From Clostridia bacterium (GTDB lineage: Bacteria; Bacillota; Clostridia; Christensenellales; Borkfalkiaceae): a stretch of 54,236 nucleotides of DNA. Positions 15,584-24,917 of the stretch are shown here, piece by piece. Made by a program: the position numbers and the translations under genes. Below the pieces are notes generated by a model, which saw only the letters and a list, made by a program, of their open reading frames with translations, was not told the DNA's origin and did no database searches. The stretch lies in contig CAAGNQ010000011.1 in the NCBI GenBank assembly GCA_900771345.1, positions 1 through 54,236 of the forward strand, read 5' to 3'. The stretch's first letter is position 1. Each line of letters starts with the position of its first letter.

Positions 15584-16669
15584 ATGATTAATCAAGATTT
15601 CTTTTTAGCGCTTGAAGATTTGGAAAGAGAAAAAGGAATATCTCAAACAGAATTCCTAACTGCGCTTGAAAATGCGCTCGTTATTGCCTACAAGAAGAAC
15701 ACAGGCACGTCCTCTGGAATTGAGGTAAGGCTCAATCCTGAGAAAAAGACGATTAAAATTTACAGTACGAGACTAGTTGTTGAAGAAGTCGCCGACCCAG
15801 AAAAAGAGATTAGCATAGAAGAGGCTCAAGAAACCAAAAAGAGCGTAAAGGTAGGGGACGTATTGTCTACCGAAATCATATCCAAGAATTTTGGAAGAAT
15901 TGCAGCGCAAACGGCAAGGCAAATTCTTATGCAAAGACTCCGTGAAATTGAGAGAGAGAACACCGTGAACGAGTTTGAGGACAAAGAAGGTGAACTTATG
16001 GCTTGCACAATCCGAAGGATTGAGGACGGAAACGTTTACGTAGAACTAGGCAGTTCGCAAATTGAAGGCGTTTTAACACCTAGAGAGCAAGTTCCTGGCG
16101 AAAAATATGAACTCAATCAAAGACTTAACGTCTACGTTAAGAGGGTTAAAAACGGTGGAAAGATGGCTCAAATCGTTGTTTCAAGAACGGCAAACGGACT
16201 GGTTAAGCGCTTATTTGAGAACGAAGTTCCTGAAATTCGTCAGGGAATAGTTCAAGTTAAGAGCGTTGCGAGAGAGCCTGGTCAAAGAACCAAGATTGCA
16301 ATTTATAGTGAAGACCCAATGGTTGACGCTATAGGTGCTTGCGTTGGTAACAAGGGTGCGAGAGTTAACGCAATCGTTGCAGAATTAGGTGGGGAAAAGA
16401 TAGATATTATTCTCTGGAGTGAAAATCCATTAGAATATATTTCAAGAGCGTTATCACCTGCAAGAGTACTAAAGGTTGTTCAGTTGGGTGACGAAAACGC
16501 AATGGCAATCGTGCCTGACGATAAACTTTCACTTGCAATCGGCAGAAGTGGTCAGAATGCAAGGCTTGCAGTTAAACTAACGGGATGGAAGATAGACGTT
16601 AAGAGCGAATCGGCAGTTGGCGAAGTCGTTGCCGACGAACAAACCTCGGAGAACGTGGAAGAGGAATAA
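15584..16669 (+). CDS. nusA: Transcription termination/antitermination factor NusA
   Basis: NusA binds RNA polymerase and nascent RNA and modulates pausing, termination and antitermination. This 361-aa form has the N-terminal domain (about 1-125, ALEDLEREKGISQTEFLTAL), the S1 domain (about 135-200, IRRIEDGNVYVELGSSQIEG) and the KH1-KH2 pair (about 205-345, with IGACVGNKGARVNAIV and LAIGRSGQNARLAVKL). It ends in a short acidic tail rather than the repeat domains of proteobacterial NusA, which is normal for Firmicutes. CAAGGAG precedes the ATG. Confidence 0.95.
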   Translation: MINQDFFLALEDLEREKGISQTEFLTALENALVIAYKKNTGTSSGIEVRLNPEKKTIKIYSTRLVVEEVADPEKEISIEEAQETKKSVKVGDVLSTEIISKNFGRIAAQTARQILMQRLREIERENTVNEFEDKEGELMACTIRRIEDGNVYVELGSSQIEGVLTPREQVPGEKYELNQRLNVYVKRVKNGGKMAQIVVSRTANGLVKRLFENEVPEIRQGIVQVKSVAREPGQRTKIAIYSEDPMVDAIGACVGNKGARVNAIVAELGGEKIDIILWSENPLEYISRALSPARVLKVVQLGDENAMAIVPDDKLSLAIGRSGQNARLAVKLTGWKIDVKSESAVGEVVADEQTSENVEEE

Positions 16670-16675
16670 TTAATA

Positions 16676-16942
16676 ATGGAAAAGAAGATACCTATGCGCA
16701 CTTGCATAGCGTGCAGGACGGCAAAACCCAAGAAGGAACTTGTTCGCGTTGTTAAGTTTAATGATGATATTAAACTTGATTTAACGGGCAAGGCAAACGG
16801 AAGGGGAGCATACGTCTGCGCTGATAAAGAGTGCATAGCAAAACTGAAAAAACAAAAGATGCTAAACCGTGCTTTTTCCTGTCAAGTGCAAGACTGTGTG
16901 TACGACAGTATTATGGAGGAATTCCTCAATGGACAAAAGTAA
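16676..16942 (+). CDS. rnpM: YlxR / RnpM family RNA-binding protein
   Basis: The 88-aa protein has the family signature: MRTCIACRTAKPKKELVRVVK at the start, LDLTGKANGRGAYVC in the centre and a basic C-terminus. In Bacillus this family (YlxR) has been reported to bind RNase P and is renamed RnpM. It lies between nusA and ylxQ as in other Firmicutes, and its end overlaps ylxQ by 14 nt. The ribosome site GAGGAA is modest and lies in the end of nusA, so coupling is likely. Confidence 0.9.
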   Translation: MEKKIPMRTCIACRTAKPKKELVRVVKFNDDIKLDLTGKANGRGAYVCADKECIAKLKKQKMLNRAFSCQVQDCVYDSIMEEFLNGQK

Positions 16943-17240
16943 GGCACAAACGTTTATAGGGTTTGCGATGAGGACGGGCGATTTTAGGATTGGTGCGAAT
17001 GCTGTTGCAACTCTAAAACGCGCGTACGTGATGATTGTTTGCAGTTCTGCTAGTGATAACACGAAAAAGCAGGCTGAAAAACAGGCAAGAAAATTTCACT
17101 GCCCATTGATAGAGCCGACTGAAAAGACGCTTGAGGAAATCACGCATAGAGAAAACGCAAAAGTAATGGCGATTGCCAACAAAGACTTGTCGAAGGCAAT
17201 ATTAAATAATTTGGAAAAGGATTTTACCCTGAGAATTTAG
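16929..17240 (+). CDS. ylxQ: YlxQ, L7Ae-family ribosomal-protein-like
   Basis: This 103-aa protein has the L7Ae/L30e fold features (SKAQTFIGFAMRTGDFRIGANAV, YVMIVCSSASDNTKKQAE and VMAIANKDLSKAIL). L7Ae-type proteins bind kink-turn RNA. The precise role of YlxQ is unsettled. The frame is open from 16869, but ATG 16929 has a TGGAGGA ribosome site and gives the family length. It overlaps the end of rnpM, and infB follows 10 nt after its stop. Confidence 0.86.
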   Translation: MDKSKAQTFIGFAMRTGDFRIGANAVATLKRAYVMIVCSSASDNTKKQAEKQARKFHCPLIEPTEKTLEEITHRENAKVMAIANKDLSKAILNNLEKDFTLRI

Positions 17241-17250
17241 GAGAATTTAA

Positions 17251-19911
17251 ATGGCTGAAAAGAAAGAAGTTATTATCGAAAACATTAAAAAGGCTAATGA
17301 AATTTTAAGAGACGGGAAACTTGAAGAACTTACTAAAAAAGTCAAGGATACCGAGAGTGTGGTTAAAAACTTAAAAACGACCTTGGAGAATAAGGTTAAG
17401 GAGTTTGAAAAGGCTAAAAGAGAGCAGTTAGAACAGATGGAAAGCGAAAGCGTTGATAAAGTGCCTGTTGCTCCTACTAAGCCTGTTGAAGTTAAGACCG
17501 AACAAACTTCTAATATTCAAGAGGCTGAAGATAATAAGGGCTCTAATAAAACGGAGGAACAAAGCGTTCAACTAAACGAAAAGAAAGTTGAACCTGTTGA
17601 GGAGCAAAAGGCAGAAAAACCTGCCGAGCAGGAAAAAACTGTTCGTAACGAATACGTTGCGCCAGAAAAGCCTTCGTTTATCGTTCGCCGTGAAGGGCCT
17701 ATTCAACGCCAGGAAAGAAAACCTGATAGTGAGCGCAGACCAAATAGAGATAATAGAGGAATGCGTCCACCGTTTAATAACGGAGAAAGACCTAGTGGGG
17801 ATAGACCTCCTAGACCAAATAGACCTCAAGGTCAGCAGGCTAAAGACGGGTTTGCGCCCAGGGGTGATAGACCTCAAGGTCAAAAACCTGGTTTTAAGAG
17901 TGGCGTAAAGAAACCACAGAGCAGTGGAGTATACGTAGCACCACCTATCGGACCTATTAAGGAAAACCGTATGCACACAAAAAAGAAGGTGGGTGCAGAA
18001 AAATCATTCGAAGATAAGCACGTTATCAATAAGCGCGCCTTGGTTAGAAATCTCGTTGATATTGACGATTTTGATGAAAATAAGACTGGATATAGGAAAT
18101 TCCGTCCTGTTAAAAAGGCTAAAGAACAGGAAGAGCGCCAGGTTATGAAGATTGAGAAGGCAGTAATAACGACCGAGATTATCCCGTTAAAAGTTTTGAG
18201 TGAGAAAATCGGCATTACTGCTGTAGAAATCACTAAAAGGCTATTTAAAGAGGGCATAATGAAAACGATAAACGACTCGGTTGACTTTGACACGGCGGCG
18301 TTTATTGCAGACGATTTGGGGATAGAACTTGAACTTAAACTAGATAAGACTGCTGAAGACGTTTTGAGCGAAGGGTTTGTTGAAGAGGCCGATAGCGCAG
18401 AAAATCTCGTTAAGCGCCCTCCTGTCGTTACCGTTATGGGTCACGTTGACCACGGTAAAACGTCTGTTCTTGATAGAATTAGGAAATCTAACGTAACTGC
18501 TGGCGAGGCCGGTGGCATTACCCAACATATAGGTGCGTATCAGGTAAGCGTTGGTGGGGAAACGATAACCTTCCTCGACACTCCTGGTCACGCAGCGTTC
18601 ACGGCAATGAGAGCAAGGGGTGCGCAAGCAACCGATATTGCAGTTTTAGTTGTAGCAGCAGACGACGGTATTATGCCACAAACTGTCGAGGCTATAAATC
18701 ACGCAAAGGCGGCTGACGTTCCTATCCTCGTTGCAGTTAATAAGATGGATAAGCCAGAGGCTAATATTGATAGAGTTAAAACTCAACTTACCGAAAACGG
18801 ACTTCTTCCTGAAGAATGGGGTGGAGATACTATACTTTGTCCTATTTCTGCAAAAACAGGTCAAGGGTTTGACAATCTTTTGGAAAATATTAACGTTTTA
18901 GCAGAGATTAGAGATTTAAAGGCTAATCCAAACAGAAAGGCGAAAGGCGTTGTAATCGAGGCTAAACTTGACCAAAACAGAGGGCCTATAGCTACAATTT
19001 TAGTTCAAAACGGAACTCTCCGTGTGTCTGATAGTATAATCGTTGGAACGGTTACGGGTAAAGTTAGGGCAATGGCTGACGATAAGGGAAGGAAGGTAAC
19101 GGTTGCAGGACCGTCAACACCTGTATCAATCATGGGTCTTGATGAAGTTCCAAATTCTGGCGACATTCTATATGCAGTTGAGCAAGAAAAACTCATAAAG
19201 ATGGTCGCAGAGGAAAGAAAGAATAAAGAAAGAGAAAATATGATTAAGGCGTCGCAAACGGTAACGCTTGACGACGTGTTTAATAAGATTGCCGAAGGCG
19301 AAATGAAAGGACTTAACATCATTGTTAAGGCAGACGTTCAAGGCTCGGTTGAGGCAGTTAAGCAAAGTTTAGAAAAACTCTCGAATGCAGAAGTTAAGGT
19401 AAACGTTATTCACGCGGCGGCAGGCGCTATTAAGGAATCGGATATAATGCTTGCTGAATCATCAAACGCTATTATAATCGGATTTAACGTGCGTCCTGAC
19501 GCTAATGCAAAACAGATTGCAGAGAGAAGTGGGGTTGATATTAAACTCTATCGCGTAATTTACGAAGCGATTGAAGACGTTGAAAAGGCTCTTAAAGGTA
19601 TGCTCGCGCCTAAATTTACCGAAGTGTATCTCGGAAAGGCAGAAGTTAGAGAAGTATTTAAGATTTCAGGCGTTGGTCAGGTTGCAGGTTGTTACGTTAC
19701 GGAGGGTAAGATTTTAAGAAATAGTAAACTTAGAATTTACCGTGACGACGTTATGATTTGTGAAGGAAACGTTCTCCAGTTAAAGAGATTTAAGGACGAC
19801 GTAAAAGAGGTTGCTCAAGGCTATGAATGTGGTATTTCAATCGAGAAATTCAACGACATCAAGGTTGGCGACTTTATTGAAAGTTATCAAATAGAAGAGA
19901 ACAAAAATTAA
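17251..19911 (+). CDS. infB: Translation initiation factor IF-2
   Basis: IF-2 is the GTPase that brings fMet-tRNA to the 30S subunit. This 886-aa form has a variable, low-complexity N-terminus (Lys/Glu-rich to about 150, then an Arg/Pro/Asn-rich linker with GERPSGDRPPRPNRPQG to about 225), an IF2_N domain (about 310-365), and the G domain with G1 GHVDHGKT (397-404), G3 DTPGH (443-447) and G4 NKMD (497-500). Domain II and the C-terminal fMet-binding domains follow. The Arg-Pro linker is an ordinary IF-2 feature. Leaderless mRNAs, suggested elsewhere in the window, depend on IF-2 (known biology). Confidence 0.97.
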   Translation: MAEKKEVIIENIKKANEILRDGKLEELTKKVKDTESVVKNLKTTLENKVKEFEKAKREQLEQMESESVDKVPVAPTKPVEVKTEQTSNIQEAEDNKGSNKTEEQSVQLNEKKVEPVEEQKAEKPAEQEKTVRNEYVAPEKPSFIVRREGPIQRQERKPDSERRPNRDNRGMRPPFNNGERPSGDRPPRPNRPQGQQAKDGFAPRGDRPQGQKPGFKSGVKKPQSSGVYVAPPIGPIKENRMHTKKKVGAEKSFEDKHVINKRALVRNLVDIDDFDENKTGYRKFRPVKKAKEQEERQVMKIEKAVITTEIIPLKVLSEKIGITAVEITKRLFKEGIMKTINDSVDFDTAAFIADDLGIELELKLDKTAEDVLSEGFVEEADSAENLVKRPPVVTVMGHVDHGKTSVLDRIRKSNVTAGEAGGITQHIGAYQVSVGGETITFLDTPGHAAFTAMRARGAQATDIAVLVVAADDGIMPQTVEAINHAKAADVPILVAVNKMDKPEANIDRVKTQLTENGLLPEEWGGDTILCPISAKTGQGFDNLLENINVLAEIRDLKANPNRKAKGVVIEAKLDQNRGPIATILVQNGTLRVSDSIIVGTVTGKVRAMADDKGRKVTVAGPSTPVSIMGLDEVPNSGDILYAVEQEKLIKMVAEERKNKERENMIKASQTVTLDDVFNKIAEGEMKGLNIIVKADVQGSVEAVKQSLEKLSNAEVKVNVIHAAAGAIKESDIMLAESSNAIIIGFNVRPDANAKQIAERSGVDIKLYRVIYEAIEDVEKALKGMLAPKFTEVYLGKAEVREVFKISGVGQVAGCYVTEGKILRNSKLRIYRDDVMICEGNVLQLKRFKDDVKEVAQGYECGISIEKFNDIKVGDFIESYQIEENKN

Positions 19912-19913
19912 GT

Positions 19914-20282
19914 ATGAAAAACAAAATTAACAGAAACGATAGACTAAACGGCGAATTTCAAAAAGATATTTACGAAATTATTACTAGGCGACTAAAAAAT
20001 CCACTCATAACCGAAATGTTCTCGGTTATGTCGGTGGATACCAGTCGTGATTTGTCGTACGCAAAAGTTTATATCAGCATATACTCTAAAAACGAGGAAA
20101 AGAAAAAAGCCACTTTTGAGGCTATTAAGTCAGAGGCAAAAAGGATAAGATACGAACTGGCTAAAACGTCAAGAACGAGGACCGTTCCTGAACTAAACTT
20201 TATACTTGACGGCTCAATGGAGTATGGCGACAAGATGGATAAACTATTTAAAAGGATAAACGAGGGAGAAAAAAGTGATTAG
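19914..20282 (+). CDS. rbfA: 30S ribosome-binding factor RbfA
   Basis: This 122-aa KH-like protein has the RbfA hallmarks: RNDRLNGEFQKDIYEIITRRLKNP, VMSVDTSRDLSYAKVYISIY and RIRYELAKTSRTRTVPELNF. RbfA helps 17S-to-16S rRNA maturation and cold adaptation. It starts 2 nt after the infB stop without a clear ribosome site, so translation probably depends on coupling to infB. The ylxP gene found between infB and rbfA in Bacillus is absent. The end overlaps nrnA by 8 nt. Confidence 0.92.
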   Translation: MKNKINRNDRLNGEFQKDIYEIITRRLKNPLITEMFSVMSVDTSRDLSYAKVYISIYSKNEEKKKATFEAIKSEAKRIRYELAKTSRTRTVPELNFILDGSMEYGDKMDKLFKRINEGEKSD

Positions 20283-21231
20283 TTTAAGCGAACTTTCAGC
20301 AAAATTAAAAAACGAAAAGAGCGTGGCGATAATCAGTCATATTAGACCTGACGGCGACACGCTCGGCTCGGCTTTTGCCCTCTCTCTTGCATTAAAAACT
20401 CTCGGCATATCGGCAGTCGTTACTTGTGACGACACACTTCCGTCGAGATTTTTATTTTTAAATGAGGTTAAAGAACTTAAAAATACACTTGACGGCGAGT
20501 ATTCGGCAATTATCGCTATTGACTGTGCCGAGCCTACGAGATTAGGTGGATTTTACGAGGCGTTTTCTAAGCATAAAAATACCTATTCAATCGACCACCA
20601 TATTTCTAATACGAGATTTGCGAAAACTAATTACGTTTTTGATAACGCAAGCAACTGTGAGAACGTATATCAGTTAATATGCCAAATGAACGTACCGATT
20701 AGTAAGGAAATTGCTAACTTTTTATTGCTTGGCATTGTTACGGATACGGGGTGCTTTAAGCATAAAAACGTTACGGCAAACACCCTTGAGGTATCTTCAA
20801 AACTTCTCGAGTTTGGTGGGGATTTAAATAAAATATACTATCAAATGTTCGTTAAGCAAAGCAAAGAAAGAGCCCTGCTATTTGGCAAAACAATGTCTAA
20901 AATCAGATATTTTTTTGATGACAGATTAGCCGTTGCGACGGTTAGGCTTAATGATTTAAGTCAAACAGGGGCTAAGCCAAACGAAACGGAGGGATTTATC
21001 GACTTTGTGATGGGGGTTGATAGTGTTGAGGTAGGCGTTTGCATTATGGAGATTGAAGAGAATAAGTATAAAATCAGTTTTCGTTCAAAGTCTGCTGACG
21101 TTAATGCTGTTGCAAGCACCTTCGGTGGTGGTGGGCATATTTTAGCCAGTGGCTGTCAGATAAGTGGAGAGTATGAGGAAGTCGTTGATAGGATTGCATT
21201 TGCAGTTAGTCGCGAACTCCCTGAGTTATAA
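20275..21231 (+). CDS. nrnA: DHH-family nanoRNase / pAp phosphatase NrnA
   Basis: NrnA degrades short oligoribonucleotides and removes phosphate from pAp. The DHH domain shows HIRPDGDTLGSAFAL (metal-binding His and two Asp), AIDCAEP, DHHISN and GIVTDTGCFKH; the DHHA1 domain has the substrate-binding GGGGH near residue 282. It starts with GTG at 20275, with GGGAG 6 nt upstream, and overlaps rbfA by 8 nt. The rbfA-nrnA-truB order is common in clostridia. The length of 318 aa is typical. Confidence 0.93.
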   Translation: MISLSELSAKLKNEKSVAIISHIRPDGDTLGSAFALSLALKTLGISAVVTCDDTLPSRFLFLNEVKELKNTLDGEYSAIIAIDCAEPTRLGGFYEAFSKHKNTYSIDHHISNTRFAKTNYVFDNASNCENVYQLICQMNVPISKEIANFLLLGIVTDTGCFKHKNVTANTLEVSSKLLEFGGDLNKIYYQMFVKQSKERALLFGKTMSKIRYFFDDRLAVATVRLNDLSQTGAKPNETEGFIDFVMGVDSVEVGVCIMEIEENKYKISFRSKSADVNAVASTFGGGGHILASGCQISGEYEEVVDRIAFAVSRELPEL

Positions 21232-21233
21232 AG

Positions 21234-22082
21234 ATGAAAGGATTTATCAATCTTATTAAGCCTGAAGGAATGAGTTCTGCCTACGCAGTAACTGCCGTCA
21301 AGAAAAAGTTTAATATGCCGTGTGGGCATATGGGCACGTTAGACCCTATGGCAGAGGGCGTTCTTCCTGTTGGAATAGGGCAGGCATCTAGGCTATTTCA
21401 GTACCTTTTGGATAAAGAGAAGACTTATATCGCTAAATTTAGGTTTGGATATACTACCGATACCCTTGATATTACTGGTGAGGTAACTGATAGGACTAGT
21501 GGGAGGGTTACTCTTTCTGACCTGCAAAAAGTTTTACCAAGTTTTGTTGGAGAAATCGACCAAATCCCACCAAAATACTCTGCAAAATGCGTTGACGGCA
21601 AAAGAGGCTATCAACTTGCAAGGCAGGGCGTTGATTTTACGTTAGCGCCAAAAAAAGTAACCGTTTTATCAGCAGAATGTTTGGGCGAGGTAGGAGAGAA
21701 CGAGTTTTCTTTTAAGTTCACCTGCAAAGGAGGAACGTATATTCGCTCGCTTGCAAGGGATATAGGTTTAAGAGTTAATTCTCTTGGTGTTATGAGCGCG
21801 CTAAACAGAACGGCTTGTGGCATTTTTAAGATAGAAAACGGCGTTAGCGTTGAAGATTTTATAAAGTGCGAAAACGCAAAGGAATTACTAATTAAACCGG
21901 AAGATACGATAAACTTTGAAAAACTAGTTTTAAGTAATGAAAAAGCAACTAAAATCTTAAACGGCGTGTTTGAAAATTACGACGTTAAAGACGGACTTTA
22001 CAGAGTGTATAACGAGCAGGAATTCTGGGGCGTAGGCGAGGCAATAAACGGAGTATTAAAAATCAAAACCTATGTTAGATAA
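21234..22082 (+). CDS. truB: tRNA pseudouridine-55 synthase TruB
   Basis: TruB makes pseudouridine 55 in the T-loop of tRNA. The N-terminal catalytic motif is GHMGTLDPMAEGVLPVGIG with the catalytic Asp37, followed by KTYIAKFRFGYTTDTLDITGE and the KYSAKCVDGKRGYQLAR segment; GGTYIRSLARDIG is the conserved C-terminal helix. Downstream of about residue 235, the C-terminal extension is short. The stop overlaps the ribF start by 11 nt. The family length of about 290 aa is met. Confidence 0.94.
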   Translation: MKGFINLIKPEGMSSAYAVTAVKKKFNMPCGHMGTLDPMAEGVLPVGIGQASRLFQYLLDKEKTYIAKFRFGYTTDTLDITGEVTDRTSGRVTLSDLQKVLPSFVGEIDQIPPKYSAKCVDGKRGYQLARQGVDFTLAPKKVTVLSAECLGEVGENEFSFKFTCKGGTYIRSLARDIGLRVNSLGVMSALNRTACGIFKIENGVSVEDFIKCENAKELLIKPEDTINFEKLVLSNEKATKILNGVFENYDVKDGLYRVYNEQEFWGVGEAINGVLKIKTYVR

Positions 22083-22968
22083 TAAAAAATCATTAAAAAG
22101 CGTTTTAGCGCTAGGATATTTTGATAGCGTGCATAAGGGGCACCAAGAGGTAATAAAAAGCGCAAGGATTTTAGCAGACAAAGAGGGTGCAAACCTTGTA
22201 ATCTGCACCTTTGACGGAAATCTTAAGTCCTTTTTTTCTGAAGAAAATACTAAAGTTGTTTATACTAAGGCTGAAAGAGAGGAAATTTATTACTCACTTG
22301 GTGCTGACGAGGTCTATTTCGCGCCCGTTACGGCTGAGTTTTTGTCAATGGGCAAAAGAGAATTTTTAGAGCATTTAAATCAAAAGTTTAACGTTTTAGG
22401 ATACGTTTGTGGCAAAGATTATAAGTTTGGGAAAAACGGAAGTGGCAACGCCAACGATTTAATAGATTTTGCTAATGAAAGGTCACAAAAGGCAGTAATT
22501 ATTGAAATCGTGCCTATAAACGAGCAAAAAGCCTCGTCAACACTAGTTAAAGGTCTGCTAGAGGCAGGCAAAATTGAAGAGGCAAATGAAGTTTTGGGAC
22601 GCTCTTATTCTGTTAGTGGAAAGGTTATGAGGGATAGAAGCGTTGGCAAAAAACTTGGTTTTCCAACCATAAATATATATCCCCAAAATGAAAAACAGAG
22701 CTTAAAAGAGGGAGTTTACGCAGGGCATATTTTTATAGAAGATAGAAAATATAAGGCTATTATTAACTATGGAAGTCGCCCTACTTTTGGCCTTGACGAA
22801 AGGGTTATTGAAGCACATATTTTAGAATTTGACGGCGACTTATACGATAGACAAGTCAAACTTTTTTTTGATAGATTTATTCGTGGCGTGATAAAGTTTG
22901 ACAACGCACAAATGCTTAAAGATAGACTGAAGACCGATTTAGATATAGTTAAGGGAATGAATATATGA
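22072..22968 (+). CDS. ribF: Bifunctional riboflavin kinase / FAD synthetase RibF
   Basis: This 298-aa enzyme converts riboflavin to FMN and then FAD. The N-terminal nucleotidyltransferase domain has LGYFDSVHKGHQEVI (the HxGH-type ATP site) and VCGKDYKFGKNGSGN, and the C-terminal flavokinase domain (from about 183) has SGKVMRDRSVGKKLGFPTIN, GVYAGHIF and INYGSRPTFG. It overlaps truB by 11 nt and the endonuclease IV-like gene by 4 nt, indicating tight coupling. rpsO and pnp, which follow ribF in Bacillus, are not here. Confidence 0.93.
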   Translation: MLDNKKSLKSVLALGYFDSVHKGHQEVIKSARILADKEGANLVICTFDGNLKSFFSEENTKVVYTKAEREEIYYSLGADEVYFAPVTAEFLSMGKREFLEHLNQKFNVLGYVCGKDYKFGKNGSGNANDLIDFANERSQKAVIIEIVPINEQKASSTLVKGLLEAGKIEEANEVLGRSYSVSGKVMRDRSVGKKLGFPTINIYPQNEKQSLKEGVYAGHIFIEDRKYKAIINYGSRPTFGLDERVIEAHILEFDGDLYDRQVKLFFDRFIRGVIKFDNAQMLKDRLKTDLDIVKGMNI

Positions 22969-23810
22969 TAAAGTTTGGACCGAGTGGCAACTCAATTGCC
23001 TTTAGCGAGGCAGGTTATAAAAGTAGCGAAGACTCTGCAAAGTGGGTAAGTGATTTAGGGCTTTCCTGCTTTGAGTATTCGTTTGGAAGGGGAGTTAATC
23101 TTTCGGACGAGAGGGCGCTGTCAATAGGAAAGGCATTTAGAGAGGCTAACGTTGAAATAAGTGTGCACGCGCCTTATTATATAAATCTTGCTAATCCCGA
23201 AGAGGAGAATGCTATTAAGTCTTATAATTACATATTAGACAGTGCGAAAAAGCAGGTTTATCTTGGAGGAAAGAGAATAATTTTTCATCCGGCAAGTCAG
23301 GGCAAAATGTCAAGAGAATCGGCAGTAAATCTAACTATTGAACGACTTAAAATATTGCGTGATAAGATTTATGAAAACGGGCTTGATAACTTTATTTATT
23401 GCCCTGAAACAATGGGAAAACTCGGTCAAATAGGAACGATTGAAGAGATAACCGAGTTTTGTAAGATTGATAAAATTTTTATTCCTTGCGTGGATTTTGG
23501 GCATATTAACGCTAGAGAATGGGGTAGTTTAAAAGCAGAGGAAGATTATACTAAAAGATTAAATTACATGATAGATAATCTAGGAATGGAGAAGATGAAG
23601 CATTTCCATATTCATTTTTCCAAGATAGAATATTCTGCAAAAGGCGAGGTTAGGCACTTGACTTTTGAGGACGAGCATTACGGTCCTAACTTTGAGCCTA
23701 TGATAAGCGCAATAAAAAAACTTTGTTTAGAGCCTGTTGTCGTGTGCGAATCGGCAGGAACACAGGATATAGACGCACTAAAATTGCAAAAAGCCTATTA
23801 TGGTAATTGA
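22965..23810 (+). CDS. nfo: Deoxyribonuclease IV-like TIM-barrel AP endonuclease
   Basis: The 281-aa protein matches the endonuclease IV family, which cuts abasic DNA using three zinc ions. Candidate ligands and motifs are VHAPYYINLA (His), IIFHPAS (His), CPETMGK (Glu), PCVDFGHINA (Asp and His), HIHFSK (His) and VVCESAG (Glu). The first motif is HAPY, as in Nfo. The segment carrying the last ligands (RHLTFEDEHYGPNFEPM) differs from the Escherichia coli enzyme, so a related barrel function cannot be excluded. It overlaps ribF by 4 nt, at the end of the rimP-ribF operon. Confidence 0.82.
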   Translation: MIKFGPSGNSIAFSEAGYKSSEDSAKWVSDLGLSCFEYSFGRGVNLSDERALSIGKAFREANVEISVHAPYYINLANPEEENAIKSYNYILDSAKKQVYLGGKRIIFHPASQGKMSRESAVNLTIERLKILRDKIYENGLDNFIYCPETMGKLGQIGTIEEITEFCKIDKIFIPCVDFGHINAREWGSLKAEEDYTKRLNYMIDNLGMEKMKHFHIHFSKIEYSAKGEVRHLTFEDEHYGPNFEPMISAIKKLCLEPVVVCESAGTQDIDALKLQKAYYGN

Positions 23811-23835
23811 CTTATATTTAATTTTTTGGTAAAAT
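23807..23835 (+). promoter_or_regulatory. Promoter for the aminopeptidase with near-zero leader
   Basis: TTGACT (23807-23812) and TAAAAT (23830-23835) are 17 nt apart. The ATG at 23847 lies 11 nt after the -10 box, leaving a leader of about 4-5 nt and no Shine-Dalgarno site. Confidence 0.7.
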
Positions 23836-23846
23836 AATAAAGTTAA

Positions 23847-24884
23847 ATGAAAAAAATAAGTTTAAAAAATAATTCAGCCTGTCTTATAACTGATAGATTG
23901 ACTAGAAAATATCTTACCGGTATTGACATTGCTGAGGGCGTTTTGGTTTTGGGGGAAAGTACGGCGTATTTTACTGACGCAAGGTATTTTTACTCTGCCA
24001 AGTTTGAAATTGAAAGGGTGGGAATTAAAGCCGTTTTATTTTCGGGCAATCAGCAAGTGTTTGACTTTTTGAAAAGTCATGGGGTGGAAAACCTGTATAT
24101 CGACTATTCAAGGGTAACGATAAAAGAGTATAACGAATATAGTAAATACGGCATAAAACTTTTTGACCTTTCGGAAACTCTTTCAAAAATGCGCTCGGTT
24201 AAAGACGATAATGAGATAGAAAAGATAGAAAGAGCCTGTCAAATTGCGCAAACAGCATACTATTTTGGGATAGGCAGGGTCAAAGAGGGAATAAGGGAGA
24301 TTGAACTAAAGAATATTATCGAAGAGAGTATTTTAAGTCAAGGCTCGTTCGGCCCGTCGTTTGATATAATCGTAGCATTTGGCGAAAACTCGGCTGTGCC
24401 TCATCACCAAACGGGGCATAAAAAACTTGAAAAAGACATGCCGATACTTGTCGATATGGGAGCGATGGTTGATGGATATATGTCCGACTTGACGAGGACT
24501 GCGTTTTTTGGAAACCCTAGCGAAAAATTTATTTCTTGCTATGAAAAAGTGCTTAATGCTAATAATTTAGCAGAGGAAGAAATACTCAGTGGAATAACTT
24601 CTAAAGATGCAGATAAGATTGCAAGAGATTATCTTGATAAAGAGGGGCTTGGGGAAAAATTTACCCATTCTTTAGGGCACGGCGTTGGGCTTGAAATTCA
24701 CGAATATCCAAATCTCTCAAAAAGAGGCGAGGGAACAATAGAAGAAAACATGGTGTTCACCATTGAGCCGGGCGTATATTTTGACGGCGAGTTTGGTATA
24801 AGAATAGAAGACACCGTAGTTATAAAAAATGGAAAAGTTAAAAGGCTGTTTTCAGACGATAAGAGTCTTTTGATAATAAAATAA
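23847..24884 (+). CDS. Xaa-Pro aminopeptidase-like M24 metallopeptidase
   Basis: The 345-aa protein has a creatinase-like N-terminal domain (about 1-120) and an M24 'pita-bread' catalytic domain. The five metal ligands are recognisable: Asp in DMGAMVDGYMSD (two), His in HSLGHGVGLEIHEYP, Glu in FTIEPGVYF and Glu in GIRIEDTVV. Such enzymes remove N-terminal residues before proline. It precedes efp, a pairing common in Firmicutes. There is no visible ribosome site; see the promoter just upstream for probable leaderless initiation. Confidence 0.88.
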   Translation: MKKISLKNNSACLITDRLTRKYLTGIDIAEGVLVLGESTAYFTDARYFYSAKFEIERVGIKAVLFSGNQQVFDFLKSHGVENLYIDYSRVTIKEYNEYSKYGIKLFDLSETLSKMRSVKDDNEIEKIERACQIAQTAYYFGIGRVKEGIREIELKNIIEESILSQGSFGPSFDIIVAFGENSAVPHHQTGHKKLEKDMPILVDMGAMVDGYMSDLTRTAFFGNPSEKFISCYEKVLNANNLAEEEILSGITSKDADKIARDYLDKEGLGEKFTHSLGHGVGLEIHEYPNLSKRGEGTIEENMVFTIEPGVYFDGEFGIRIEDTVVIKNGKVKRLFSDDKSLLIIK

Positions 24885-24917
24885 AACAAAATTGATAAAC
24901 ATTTAAGGAGAAAAACA

